From positions 1-64,000 of the forward strand of contig URST01000002.1 of NCBI GenBank assembly GCA_900550585.1: a stretch of 64,000 bases of DNA. Reading direction: 5' to 3'. This document shows positions 1-9,329 of the stretch, piece after piece. The first letter of the stretch is position 1. Every line of letters starts with the position of its first letter. Under the pieces are notes generated by a model. The model was not told where the DNA came from, ran no database searches, and worked only from the letters and a program-made list of their open reading frames with translations. Source of the DNA: an uncultured Eubacteriales bacterium (GTDB lineage: Bacteria > Bacillota > Clostridia > Oscillospirales > Oscillospiraceae). The position numbers and the translations under genes were made by a program.

Positions 1-836
1 TCTGGCGCATCTTTGACGAGCGCATGGAGCTGTGCCACCGGGCGCTGCTGTGCCGTCACGAGCGGCTGAAGGGCACGCTGTCCGACGCCGCGCCCATCCT
101 GTGGCAGTACGGCGCCTGCGCCCGGCTGAAGAAGGGCGAGCCTATCGACAAGCTGCTGTACGGCGGCTATTCCACCATCTCCCTGGGCTACGCGGGCCTG
201 TACGAGTGCGTGAAGTACATGACCGGCAAGTCCCACACCGACCCCAGCGCCACGCCCTTCGCGCTGGAGATCATGAATGCGCTGAACGCCGCCTGCAGGA
301 AGTGGAAGGCCCAGCACAACATCGACTTCTCCCTGTACGGCACGCCGCTGGAGTCCACCACCTACAAGTTCGCCAAGTGCCTGCAGAAGCGGTTCGGCGT
401 GGTGGAGGGCATCACCGACAAGGGCTATATCACCAACAGCTACCACGTCCATGTGACGGAGCCTATCGACGCTTTCAAGAAGCTGGAGTTCGAGGCTCAG
501 TTCCAGCATCTGTCCCCCGGCGGCGCCATCAGCTATGTGGAGGTGCCGGATATGCAGAACAACCTGGACGCGGTGCTGGAGGTCATGAAGTTCATCTATG
601 ACCACATCATCTATGCCGAGCTGAACACCAAGAGCGACTACTGCCAAGTGTGCGGCTGGGACGGCGAGATCGAGATCGTGGAGCAGGACGGCAAGCTGAT
701 CTGGAAGTGCCCCCAGTGCGGCAACACCGATCAGGATAAGATGAACGTGGCCCGGCGCACCTGCGGCTACATCGGCACCCAGTTCTGGAACCAGGGGCGC
801 ACCCAGGAGATCAAGGACCGCGTGCTGCACCTGTAA
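1..836 (+). CDS. nrdD: Anaerobic ribonucleoside-triphosphate reductase, class III (3' part)
   Basis: This is the C-terminal part of the oxygen-sensitive glycyl-radical enzyme that reduces ribonucleoside triphosphates to dNTPs; the reading frame is already open at position 3, so the N-terminal half lies upstream. Near the C-terminus there is a zinc-ribbon with two CxxC pairs (CQVCG and CPQCG), followed by the glycyl-radical motif RRTCGYIG, in which the Gly after Cys carries the radical. This order is the standard NrdD C-terminus. The activase gene nrdG follows about 115 bp downstream, beyond a hairpin terminator. Such an enzyme points to strictly or facultatively anaerobic life. The identification is very secure. 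Confidence 0.97.
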   Translation, partial: WRIFDERMELCHRALLCRHERLKGTLSDAAPILWQYGACARLKKGEPIDKLLYGGYSTISLGYAGLYECVKYMTGKSHTDPSATPFALEIMNALNAACRKWKAQHNIDFSLYGTPLESTTYKFAKCLQKRFGVVEGITDKGYITNSYHVHVTEPIDAFKKLEFEAQFQHLSPGGAISYVEVPDMQNNLDAVLEVMKFIYDHIIYAELNTKSDYCQVCGWDGEIEIVEQDGKLIWKCPQCGNTDQDKMNVARRTCGYIGTQFWNQGRTQEIKDRVLHL

Positions 837-860
837 GTGCCGCAGGTCTGGATGCAATGC

Positions 861-891
861 AAAAAAAGGCGGGCAGACGCCCGCCTTTTTT
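861..891 (+). terminator. Rho-independent terminator after nrdD
   Basis: A GC-rich stem (GGCGGGC pairing with GCCCGCC) with a 4-nt loop is flanked by A-runs on the left and T-runs on the right, so it could work in either direction. It separates nrdD from nrdG, implying partial read-through or separate expression of the activase. Confidence 0.85.
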
Positions 892-951
892 CAACGTGTT
901 CATATTTTCCTCACAATTACCGGTTATCATCCCATCCACAGGAGGCCGCTT

Positions 952-1485
952 ATGCACTACGGAGAACTGAAAAAATGTGATATCGCCAACGGCATCGGCG
1001 TGCGGGTGACGCTGTTCGTCTCCGGCTGCACCAACCACTGCCCGGACTGTTTCCAGCCCCAGACGTGGGACTTCGACTACGGCCGGGAGTTCACCGACGG
1101 GACGAAGGCGGAGATCTTCGCCGAGCTGGACAAGCCCTTTGTCAACGGGCTGACGGTGCTGGGCGGGGAGCCGTTCGAGCCGCGGAACCAGCGGGAGCTG
1201 CTGCCCCTGCTGCGGGAGATACGGGAGAGATACCCCCAAAAGACCGTGTGGTGCTTTACCGGCTTCCGTCTGGAGGACGAACTGCTGCGGGATGGCAGCT
1301 ATCCCCGGTGCGAGGTGACGGACGCGATGCTCTCCTGCATCAATGTGCTGGTGGACGGACGGTTCGTCAAAGAGCTGAAGGACATCTCCCTCCAGTTCCG
1401 GGGCAGCCGGAACCAGCGGGTCATCGATATGGACCGCACCCGCGAGACGGGGCAGACGGTGATCTGGGAAAAACTGAGGAAATGA
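952..1485 (+). CDS. nrdG: Anaerobic ribonucleotide reductase activating protein (radical SAM)
   Basis: NrdG uses S-adenosylmethionine and a 4Fe-4S cluster to create the glycyl radical on NrdD. The cluster motif is C-x3-C-x2-C (Cys26, Cys30, Cys33 in CTNHCPDC), preceded by the usual GxGxRVTLFVSGC stretch. TVLGGEPF is the radical-SAM GGE motif. Its 177 residues are normal for the family. An AGGAGG ribosome site lies about 7 bases before the ATG. It is placed right after nrdD, as expected for the enzyme-activase pair. Confidence 0.96.
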   Translation: MHYGELKKCDIANGIGVRVTLFVSGCTNHCPDCFQPQTWDFDYGREFTDGTKAEIFAELDKPFVNGLTVLGGEPFEPRNQRELLPLLREIRERYPQKTVWCFTGFRLEDELLRDGSYPRCEVTDAMLSCINVLVDGRFVKELKDISLQFRGSRNQRVIDMDRTRETGQTVIWEKLRK

Positions 1486-1496
1486 GGTGAAGACCT

Positions 1497-2336
1497 ATGA
1501 AAAAATGGACGGCAGCGCTGCTGGCGCTGGTGATGGCGCTGGCGCTGACGGCCTGCGGCCAGACGCAGCAGCCGGTAAACGGCGGCACACAGCAGGACGA
1601 GAGCCTTCCGGCGCCGCCGGATGCGGGCTACACCGCCGGTGACGGCGACATCGTGCAGATCAAGGGTTTCCGCTCCATCGACATCGAGTGGGTCAGCGGC
1701 GCGGTGGACGTGGTGCTGTACGACGGCGAGGGCATCGAGCTGACGGAGACACTGATGGACGGCGGCCCGGTGACGCAGCCCATGGAATGGCGGGTGGACG
1801 AGGATGACAGTACGCTGGACATCCGCTCCCAGCCGCAGCTGGTGAGCCTGACGGAGGAGAAGCGCCTGACGGTGAAGCTGCCCCGCAGCACGGTGCTGTA
1901 CGAGCTGGACATCGACGCGGTCAGCGCCGATGTGTCCGTGGACCTGACGGAGGAGGACACGCTGACACTGGATGAACTGGATGTATCCAGCGTCAGCGGT
2001 ACGGTGACGGTGCACGCCGCCAACGCCGGGAAGATCGATCTGTCCACCACAAGCGGCACCATCGGCGGCAGCGTCCGCACCGGAGAGCTGGACGTGTCCA
2101 GCGTCAGCGGCCCGGTGGAGCTGGCACTGGAGGTCCTGCCGGCAAAGCTGGACGCGGAGACCACCAGCGGCAATGTGACGCTGACGCTGGCCGCGCAGCC
2201 GGATGTGCCGGTGTGCATCGTCTCCCGGACGGTCAGCGGAGCGTTTCGCAGCGACGTGGACAGCACCGATGGTGCGGCCAACGTCTGGAAACTGGAGACG
2301 GTCAGCGGCAATATGACCATTTCGGCGGCGAAATAA
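1497..2336 (+). CDS. DUF4097-type beta-repeat lipoprotein
   Basis: The N-terminus is a lipoprotein signal (MKKW, a hydrophobic run, lipobox LTAC with Cys about residue 18), so the protein is probably membrane-anchored on the outside. The body from about residue 50 contains repeated short blocks of the type DVSSVSGxV and STTSGTIGGS, which suggest the parallel beta-helix of the DUF4097 (putative adhesin) family. DUF4097 proteins often sit near envelope-stress systems, but no such partner is seen here. The gene starts 11 bp after nrdG and may be cotranscribed with it. The function is unknown; only the family and location are supported. Confidence 0.75.
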   Translation: MKKWTAALLALVMALALTACGQTQQPVNGGTQQDESLPAPPDAGYTAGDGDIVQIKGFRSIDIEWVSGAVDVVLYDGEGIELTETLMDGGPVTQPMEWRVDEDDSTLDIRSQPQLVSLTEEKRLTVKLPRSTVLYELDIDAVSADVSVDLTEEDTLTLDELDVSSVSGTVTVHAANAGKIDLSTTSGTIGGSVRTGELDVSSVSGPVELALEVLPAKLDAETTSGNVTLTLAAQPDVPVCIVSRTVSGAFRSDVDSTDGAANVWKLETVSGNMTISAAK

Positions 2337-2340
2337 GCAG

Positions 2341-2376
2341 AAATATCCCCCGGCCATCAGGGTCGGGGGATATTTT
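2341..2376. terminator. Bidirectional terminator
   Basis: The stem AAATATCCCCC pairs with GGGGGATATTT around a short GC-containing loop and sits between the convergent lipoprotein gene and the ModE-like gene. It has A/T tails on both sides. Confidence 0.8.
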
Positions 2377-2724
2377 TCAGAGAAATTCGGAAAATTCCTG
2401 TTGGAACAGCTTGTCCGCCGCATCGTGCAATCCGGTGCAGAACGTGTCGTAGGCCTCAAGGAGCCGCAGGCCCTCCGGCGTCAGGGACGCGCCGCCGCCG
2501 CCCTTGCCGCCGGTGGTGGAGGACAGCAGGGGAAAGCCCAGCGCCTTTTCCGAGTTTTTGATGACCGTCCACGCCTTGGAGTAGGCCATATCCATGCTCA
2601 GCGCCGCAGCGCGCAGGGAATGGAGCCGCTGCACCGCGTGCAGCAGCCGGGCCACGCCGGGACCGAAGCACTTGGCGTCGGTGAACAGGCGGCAGGACAG
2701 GTTGTACGTCATTTTCGTTTCCAT
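2377..2724 (-). CDS. ModE-type winged-helix regulator
   Basis: The 115-residue protein matches the N-terminal LysR/ModE-like winged helix-turn-helix family (COG2005): GPGVARLLHAVQRLHSLRAAALSMDMAYSKAW, then ALGFPLLSSTTGGKGGGGASLTPEG is the conserved helix-wing-helix core. ModE-type DNA-binding domains control molybdate transport or molybdoenzyme genes. It has no C-terminal molybdate-binding (TOBE) domain, so if it senses anything it must do so differently. It is transcribed away from a yqeB homologue, which fits a molybdenum-related role. The start is uncertain: neither the ATG at 2724 nor the one at 2712 has a strong ribosome site. Confidence 0.82.
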   Translation of the reverse strand: METKMTYNLSCRLFTDAKCFGPGVARLLHAVQRLHSLRAAALSMDMAYSKAWTVIKNSEKALGFPLLSSTTGGKGGGGASLTPEGLRLLEAYDTFCTGLHDAADKLFQQEFSEFL

Positions 2725-2765
2725 AGCGCTATTCTAACAGGAGGAGCAGGAAACGTCAACGGGGA

Positions 2766-2794
2766 TTGACCTTTTTCCGGTAAAGTGTTATCCT
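2766..2794 (+). promoter_or_regulatory. Sigma-A-type promoter for yqeB
   Basis: TTGACC and TATCCT are separated by 17 bp, about 45 bp before the yqeB start codon. Divergently, the ModE-like gene starts at 2724, so this 115-bp interval may also hold its operator. Confidence 0.7.
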
Positions 2795-2840
2795 ACCACC
2801 AGTATGAGGCATATAACCATACGGAAGAACGAGGTTTTTT

Positions 2841-3638
2841 ATGCGCGTGTTGATACGAGGCGCGGGGGATATCGCCACCGGCATCGCCCTGCGGCTGCAC
2901 CGCAGCCATATGGAGGTGGTCATGACCGATCTGCCGGCACCCACCGCCATACGGCGGACGGTGTGCTTTTCCCAGGCCATCGTGCTGGGCCGGACCACGG
3001 TGGAGGACGTGACGGCGGTACGGGCGGCGGACGCGGCGGAGGCGGAGCGCCTGCTGGCGCAGGGCGTCATCCCGGTGCTGGCCGACCCGGAATGCCGGTG
3101 CCGTGATGCCCTGCGGCCCGACGCGGAGGTGGACGCCATCCTGGCCAAGCGGAATCTGGGCACGGCCATCACCGACGCGCCGGTGGTGGTGGGCGTAGGG
3201 CCGGGGTTCACCGCCGGGACGGACTGCCACGCGGTGGTGGAGACCATGCGGGGCCACACGCTGGGGCGGGTCATCTATCACGGCAGCGCCCTGCCCAACA
3301 CCAATATACCGGGTCTGATCGGCGGCTACGCCGGGGAGCGGGTGCTGCGGGCACCGGCGGACGGCGTGTTCCGCCAGCTGCTGGACATCGGCACGGAGGT
3401 AAAGGCCGGCGACATCGCAGGTGAGGTGAACGGCCTGCCCATGCGCTGCACCATCGACGGTGTGATACGGGGCATCCTGCCGGAGGGAACGCCGGTGCAT
3501 AAGGGCATGAAGTCCGGCGATGTGGACCCCCGGTGCCGCCCGGAATACTGCACCACCGCGTCGGACAAGGCGCTGGCGGTGGGCGGCGGTGTGCTGGAGG
3601 CACTGCTGCATCTCAGCGGTGTGCTGCAATCACTGTAA
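2841..3638 (+). CDS. yqeB: Selenium-dependent molybdenum hydroxylase maturation protein, YqeB/EF2563 family
   Basis: The protein starts with a Rossmann-type glycine motif (RGAGDIATGIALRLHRSHMEVVMTD) and contains GVGPGFTAG and the C-terminal block IRGILPEGTPVHKGMKSGDVDPR, all characteristic of the EF2563/YqeB family. Members occur with selenium-dependent xanthine dehydrogenase-type molybdenum hydroxylases and are thought to help mature them. Its 265 residues are typical. No hydroxylase subunit gene is in the window, so its client enzyme must be elsewhere. The start is supported by GAGG at 2831-2834. A ModE-like regulator lies divergently upstream. Confidence 0.85.
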   Translation: MRVLIRGAGDIATGIALRLHRSHMEVVMTDLPAPTAIRRTVCFSQAIVLGRTTVEDVTAVRAADAAEAERLLAQGVIPVLADPECRCRDALRPDAEVDAILAKRNLGTAITDAPVVVGVGPGFTAGTDCHAVVETMRGHTLGRVIYHGSALPNTNIPGLIGGYAGERVLRAPADGVFRQLLDIGTEVKAGDIAGEVNGLPMRCTIDGVIRGILPEGTPVHKGMKSGDVDPRCRPEYCTTASDKALAVGGGVLEALLHLSGVLQSL

Positions 3639-3675
3639 AGTATAAACACCTAACATCATATAGGAGGAACGAGCT

Positions 3676-5241
<1,566 letters not shown>

Positions 5242-5245
5242 GCAT

Positions 5246-5560
5246 ATGCTGGAACTGAAGATACTCATTGACGATGTCGACTACAACAGCCTGACGGAGC
5301 TGCTGGTGCCGCTGCTGGCGGAGAAGCTGGAAAAGGACGGCAAGGGCGGCATCCTGGGCGGTGTGCTGGCCGGGAACCCGGACATGGCCGTCGGCATGGC
5401 CCGGACGCTGCTGAACACCATGCCCCAGGACAAGAAGGACGAGCTGGTGGTGCAGCTGATCACCAAAAGCCGCGACAAGCTGCTGCAGAAGGGCAGGGAG
5501 CTGGCGGCGAAAAACGGCATAAGGCTCCAGCTGTGCGACATTGCGGCGAAAAAACTGTAA
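5246..5560 (+). CDS. Conserved small protein of unknown function
   Basis: This 104-residue, mostly helical, charged protein starts 4 bp after pckA, so it is probably translated from the same transcript. Visible features are an acidic-hydrophobic N-terminus (MLELKILIDDVDYNSLTEL), a glycine-rich loop (GKGGILGGVLAG) and a Lys/Arg-rich C-terminus. There is no signal peptide or membrane span. I do not recognise a domain; the location suggests only coexpression with pckA. Confidence 0.7.
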   Translation: MLELKILIDDVDYNSLTELLVPLLAEKLEKDGKGGILGGVLAGNPDMAVGMARTLLNTMPQDKKDELVVQLITKSRDKLLQKGRELAAKNGIRLQLCDIAAKKL

Positions 5561-5597
5561 AAAAAGTGCCTCTGACCATCGGTCAGAGGCACTTTTT
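5561..5597. terminator. Bidirectional terminator
   Basis: AAAAAGTGCCTCTGACC pairs with GGTCAGAGGCACTTTTT around a very short loop, giving a perfect long stem with T-runs in both directions. It sits between the convergent small gene after pckA and the threonine aldolase gene. Confidence 0.92.
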
Positions 5598-5606
5598 GGC
5601 GTATGC

Positions 5607-6647
5607 TTACTTTTTCAGGGCCTGCACGGCGGCGCGGAGGGCGTCCACATGCTCTTGGGTGGTGGCCCAGCTGGCGCAGAACCGCACACCGGAGTGTGTC
5701 TCGTCCACACGCTCCCAGTACTCGTAGCCGAAGCTCCTGCCGATCTCGGCCAGCTCCGCGTCGGGCATGATGGGGTACTGCTGGTTGGTGGGGGAGTCGA
5801 ACAGCAGGGGGTAGCCGGCGGAGACGAAGATGTCCCGGATCTGGTGAGCCATCTCGATGGCGTGGCGGGAGATTCTGAAGTACAGGTCGTCGGTGAACAG
5901 GGCGTCGAACTGGACGCCCAGCAGGCGGCCCTTGGCCAGACGGCCGCCCCGCTGCTTCATGATGAAGCGGAAGTCCTTCTTCAGGGACTCGTTCATGATG
6001 ACCACGGCCTCGCCGAACAGGGCGCCCACCTTGGTGCCGCCGATGTAGAACACGTCGCACAGCCGGGCAATCTCCGGCAGGGTCAGATCGGTGCCGTCGG
6101 CCATCAGGCCGTAGCCCAGGCGGGCGCCGTCGATGAACAGGGGCAGGCCGCAGCGGCGGCAGGTATCGTACAGCGCCGTCAGCTCCGCCTTGGTGTACAG
6201 GGTGCCGCCCTCGGTGGGGTGGGAGATGTAGACCATGCCGGGCTGGACGATGTGCTCGGTGGATTCGTCGTTGCGGTGCCACGTCACATAATCCGCCACC
6301 TGCTGGGCCGTGATCTTGCCATTATCGGTGGGCAGGGTGATGACCTTGTGGCCGGTGGACTCGATGGCGCCGGCCTCGTGGCAGTTGATGTGGCCGCTGA
6401 CGGCGGACAGAACGCCCTGCCACGGCCGGAGGATGGCGGCGATGACGGTGGTGTTGGTCTGGGTGCCGCCCACCAGGAAGTGGACATCGGCCTCCGGCGC
6501 CTGGCAGGCGGCCTTGATCTTCTCCCGCGCGGCGGCGCAGTACTCGTCCTCGCCGTAGCCCACGGTCTGCACCATATTCGTCTCATTCAGCTTTGCCATC
6601 AGGGCGGGGTGGGCGCCCTCCAGATAATCGCTGTTGAAATAGATCAT
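5607..6647 (-). CDS. Low-specificity L-threonine aldolase family protein (PLP)
   Basis: This PLP-dependent beta-eliminating lyase family enzyme cleaves L-threonine or L-allo-threonine to glycine and acetaldehyde. Visible motifs are the N-terminal YFNSDYLEGAHP, GGTQTNTTV, YISHPTEGGTLY, the FIDGARLGYGL segment with the PLP-contacting Asp, and YIGGTKVGALFGEA holding the Schiff-base lysine. The start at 6647 (346 residues) is chosen because an AAAAGGAG ribosome site lies about 8 bases upstream; the reading frame stays open far further upstream but without family similarity. A promoter lies at 6720-6748. Confidence 0.9.
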   Translation of the reverse strand: MIYFNSDYLEGAHPALMAKLNETNMVQTVGYGEDEYCAAAREKIKAACQAPEADVHFLVGGTQTNTTVIAAILRPWQGVLSAVSGHINCHEAGAIESTGHKVITLPTDNGKITAQQVADYVTWHRNDESTEHIVQPGMVYISHPTEGGTLYTKAELTALYDTCRRCGLPLFIDGARLGYGLMADGTDLTLPEIARLCDVFYIGGTKVGALFGEAVVIMNESLKKDFRFIMKQRGGRLAKGRLLGVQFDALFTDDLYFRISRHAIEMAHQIRDIFVSAGYPLLFDSPTNQQYPIMPDAELAEIGRSFGYEYWERVDETHSGVRFCASWATTQEHVDALRAAVQALKK

Positions 6648-6719
6648 CGCAGTCAAGCTCCTTTTCTCCGGAAACGGAACGCTTTGCGCAGGTGTTCCGT
6701 CCCATATTGTGTAAGAGGT

Positions 6720-6748
6720 ATTGTACCGTAAATGCCGCGTAAAGTAAA
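6720..6748 (-). promoter_or_regulatory. Sigma-A-type promoter for the threonine aldolase gene
   Basis: On the minus strand, TTTACT and TACAAT are separated by 17 bp, about 73 bp before the start codon. The leader between them can form a small hairpin (GGAACACC...GCGTTCC). Confidence 0.65.
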
Positions 6749-6788
6749 GACAAACTATTAACAATTGGTTACACGTTGCAAATACAAC

Positions 6789-6817
6789 TTGCATTGACAT
6801 GGGAAACCTGCTACAAT
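6789..6817 (+). promoter_or_regulatory. Sigma-A-type promoter for the sortase gene
   Basis: TTGCAT and TACAAT are separated by exactly 17 bp. Because the -10 box covers the in-frame ATG at 6816, translation must start downstream, at 6843. Confidence 0.75.
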
Positions 6818-6842
6818 GACGCAGGACAAGGAGGCTTGTTAT

Positions 6843-7745
6843 ATGAACGATAGATCCAACGGACGCCGCCAGGAGCGCGGCGCGCATTCCCGCGAGGAAC
6901 GGGCGCAGAACCGCCCCGCCGACTATGCCGACAGACCCAGACGGAGCGGCGGCAAGCGGAAAAACGGCAAGGTGATGTACTACGGCGTGCTGGTGCTGCT
7001 GCTGCTTGTGCTGGTGTTCTCCTCGGTGAAGATCATCAGCTATGTGGCGGAGAAAAAGGCCAGTGAGCGGAACCAGCAGGAGCTGATCGACCAGGTGGTG
7101 ACACCGGTGACGCCGACGACGCCGGACAACGCCGAAGATAATACCGCCAACAAGGACAACAACACGACTACCAGCGAACCGGATTATATCACGGTGGACT
7201 TTGCCGCGCTGCAGGCCAAGTATCCCGATGTGGTGGGCTGGCTCTACTGTGCCAACACCGGCCTGAACTACCCCATCGTGCAGACGGCGGAGGAGGGCGG
7301 CGAGTACTATCTGTACCGCGATATCGACGGCTCCAGCAACAAGAACGGCACCGTTTTCCTGGACTGGCGCTGCAATTCCGATTTCACCAGCCAGAACAAC
7401 CTGCTGTACGGTCACAATATGAAAACCGGCCGCATGTTTGCGCCCATCGTCAAGTATAAGGACCAGTCCTTCTACGACGCGCATCCCTACATGTATCTGT
7501 ATACCCCCAACCAGCTGTACAAGGTGAACCTGTTCGCCGGTATGGTGACGCCGGGTGATTCCACGGTGTACAATTACAGCCTGTCTGCGGACTACATCAA
7601 GGAGTGCATCAGTAGCTCCACGTTCAAGTCCAGCGTGGGCACGCCTACCGGCAACATCTTGACCCTGTCCACCTGCGACTATGTGTACGACAATGCACGC
7701 TATGTGGTCATGGGTGAGCTGGTGCCCATTGATTGGCCCGCCTGA
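6843..7745 (+). CDS. srtB: Class B sortase
   Basis: This is a cysteine transpeptidase that attaches surface proteins to peptidoglycan. The N-terminus is basic and cytoplasmic, followed by one membrane span (about residues 40-60, YYGVLVLLLLVLVFSSVKII), an Asn/Thr-rich linker, and the sortase domain. The catalytic triad is visible: His191 (YGHN), Cys278 (TLSTC) and Arg286 (NARYVVMGEL). The spacing and TLSTC context fit class B. The start at 6843 has AAGGAGG about 8 bases upstream. No sorting-signal substrate is encoded nearby, so it is a stand-alone housekeeping-type copy. Confidence 0.92.
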   Translation: MNDRSNGRRQERGAHSREERAQNRPADYADRPRRSGGKRKNGKVMYYGVLVLLLLVLVFSSVKIISYVAEKKASERNQQELIDQVVTPVTPTTPDNAEDNTANKDNNTTTSEPDYITVDFAALQAKYPDVVGWLYCANTGLNYPIVQTAEEGGEYYLYRDIDGSSNKNGTVFLDWRCNSDFTSQNNLLYGHNMKTGRMFAPIVKYKDQSFYDAHPYMYLYTPNQLYKVNLFAGMVTPGDSTVYNYSLSADYIKECISSSTFKSSVGTPTGNILTLSTCDYVYDNARYVVMGELVPIDWPA

Positions 7746-7759
7746 GCGGCAATAAGCTG

Positions 7760-7798
7760 AAAAAATGTCCCTTTCCTGCGGGAAAGGGACATTTTTTT
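7760..7798 (+). terminator. Terminator after srtB
   Basis: AAAAAATGTCCCTTTCC pairs with GGAAAGGGACATTTTTTT around a tight loop. The poly-T tail on the plus strand and A-run on the left let it also serve the convergent aminopeptidase gene. Confidence 0.9.
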
Positions 7799-7842
7799 GC
7801 GCAAAAGCGCCCTCCGGCAGGGGCCGGAGGGCGCGGGAGTAC

Positions 7843-9117
7843 TTACAGCACCGTCTCGAAGCAGCGGGCCATGGCGGCGGCCAGATGGCCGCAGTCCTGG
7901 GCGCCCATGGTCTCCCATGCGGAGTGCATGGCCAGCTGGGCGAGACCGATATCCACGGTGCTCACCGGCACCAGCGTACCGGCGATGCTGCCCAGGGTGG
8001 AGCCGCCGGGCAGGTCGGAGCGGTTGGCCATGACCTGCACCGGAACGCCGGCATCGGCGCAGACGGCGCGGAACACGGCGCAGGAGCGGCCGTCCGTGGC
8101 GTAGCGCTGGTTGGCGTTGAACTTGATGACCACGCCGCCGTTCATGCGGGGGCAGTTGCCCCGGTCGGCGTATTCCGGATGGTCGGGATGGACGGCGTGG
8201 GCGTTGTCGGCGGAGACCAGAAAGCTGCGGGCCAGCATGGTCTGGAACGTCTCCTCGTCCAGCCCCAGCGCCAGACTGATGCGGCGCAGGATATCCCGCA
8301 GGAACGTGGAGGCCGCGCCCTGTTTGGTGGCGGAGCCGACCTCCTCGTTGTCGAAGATGCACAGCACCGGCAGGCTGCCGCTCTCGCCGGCGGACAGGAA
8401 GCCCTGCAGGCAGCCCCAGACGCAGGCCAGATCGTCCAGCTTAGGGGAGAGGATGTACTCGCCGTGGGCGCCTACCACCGTGCCCCGGCCCCGGCAGTAG
8501 AGGAACAGGTCCTGTCCCAGCACGTCCTCCGGACGGACACCGGCGGCCTCGGCCGCCATGGTGAGGATGGCGGCGTCGGGCTCCTCGGCGCTGAACAGGG
8601 GAACGGTGTCCACATTGGCCTGATACTTCATGCCGTCGTTGGCGCTGCGGTTCATGTGGATGGCCACGCTGGGGATCACCAGCAGGTCGCGGTCGATGTT
8701 CACCAGCTTCTCCGCAATGCCGCCGCCCTCCTGGACAAAGAGACGGCCCGCCGCGGACAGGGGACGGTCGAACCAGGTGGCCATCAGCATGCCGCCGTAC
8801 TTCTCGGTGTTCAGGCGCACATAGCCGTTGTCACGCAGCTCCGCGTGCTCCTTGAGCTTGAAGGTGGGGGAGTCGCTGTGGGCGGCGGCCATCATAAAGC
8901 CGCCGGTGAGCCTTTCCGGCACACGGAAGGCGATAAGGCTGGAGCTGTTCCGGGTGACGAAATACCTGCCGCCGGGGGCCAGCGTCCAGCGCTCCCCCTC
9001 GGACAGGGGGGCGTAGCCCGCCGCCGTCAGCTCCGCGGCGGTGTTGGCGATGACGTGGTAGCAGCTGGGACTGTCGGCGATGAAGTCCAGCAGGGGCCGG
9101 ACGGAATGCTGTGTCAT
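7843..9117 (-). CDS. apeB: M18 family aminopeptidase
   Basis: This is a cytoplasmic dinuclear-metal aminopeptidase removing N-terminal residues from peptides. Metal and catalytic motifs are visible in order: AAHSDSPTFKLK, LDDLACVWG, FDNEEVGSATKQGA, SADNAHAVHPDH and GGSTLGSI. Its 424 residues match the family. The ATG at 9117 is preceded by AGGAGG about 10 bases away, which favours it over the in-frame ATG 36 bp further upstream. Together with the opp importer and the oligoendopeptidase in this window, it fits use of peptides as nutrient. Confidence 0.94.
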   Translation of the reverse strand: MTQHSVRPLLDFIADSPSCYHVIANTAAELTAAGYAPLSEGERWTLAPGGRYFVTRNSSSLIAFRVPERLTGGFMMAAAHSDSPTFKLKEHAELRDNGYVRLNTEKYGGMLMATWFDRPLSAAGRLFVQEGGGIAEKLVNIDRDLLVIPSVAIHMNRSANDGMKYQANVDTVPLFSAEEPDAAILTMAAEAAGVRPEDVLGQDLFLYCRGRGTVVGAHGEYILSPKLDDLACVWGCLQGFLSAGESGSLPVLCIFDNEEVGSATKQGAASTFLRDILRRISLALGLDEETFQTMLARSFLVSADNAHAVHPDHPEYADRGNCPRMNGGVVIKFNANQRYATDGRSCAVFRAVCADAGVPVQVMANRSDLPGGSTLGSIAGTLVPVSTVDIGLAQLAMHSAWETMGAQDCGHLAAAMARCFETVL

Positions 9118-9167
9118 AGAGAAAAACCTCCTTTGTCCGCGAAAGATGGACAATTTTGCTGTACAGC

Positions 9168-9197
9168 ATTATAGCACACGGGCTGCCGGCATGGCAA
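9168..9197 (-). promoter_or_regulatory. Sigma-A-type promoter for the M18 aminopeptidase
   Basis: On the minus strand, TTGCCA and a perfect TATAAT are separated by 18 bp, about 50 bp before the start codon. Confidence 0.78.
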
Positions 9198-9225
9198 GCA
9201 TTGTATCCCCGGCGGCGAAAGATGC

Positions 9226-9254
9226 TTGCCAATTGGCCGCATATCCGTTATAAT
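9226..9254 (+). promoter_or_regulatory. Sigma-A-type promoter for the MFS transporter
   Basis: TTGCCA and a perfect TATAAT are separated by 17 bp. Together with the minus-strand promoter at 9168-9197 it forms a divergent pair. Confidence 0.82.
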
Positions 9255-9329
9255 GTGTATCCACGCGACAATGTTTCATCTCAGGAAAGGAGGGAGGCGC
9301 ACCTGCCGCCGGCGGGCCCGCGCGCATCC

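Noticed and set aside
1960..2330. Repeats in the lipoprotein gene that look like tandem DNA repeats
   Set aside because: Only the protein pattern repeats (VSSVSG, TTSG), as expected for a beta-helix; the DNA copies are not identical.
6650..7484. N-terminal extension of the threonine aldolase frame over the sortase gene
   Set aside because: It runs antisense to srtB, lacks family similarity, and a good ribosome site and promoter lie at the internal start 6647.
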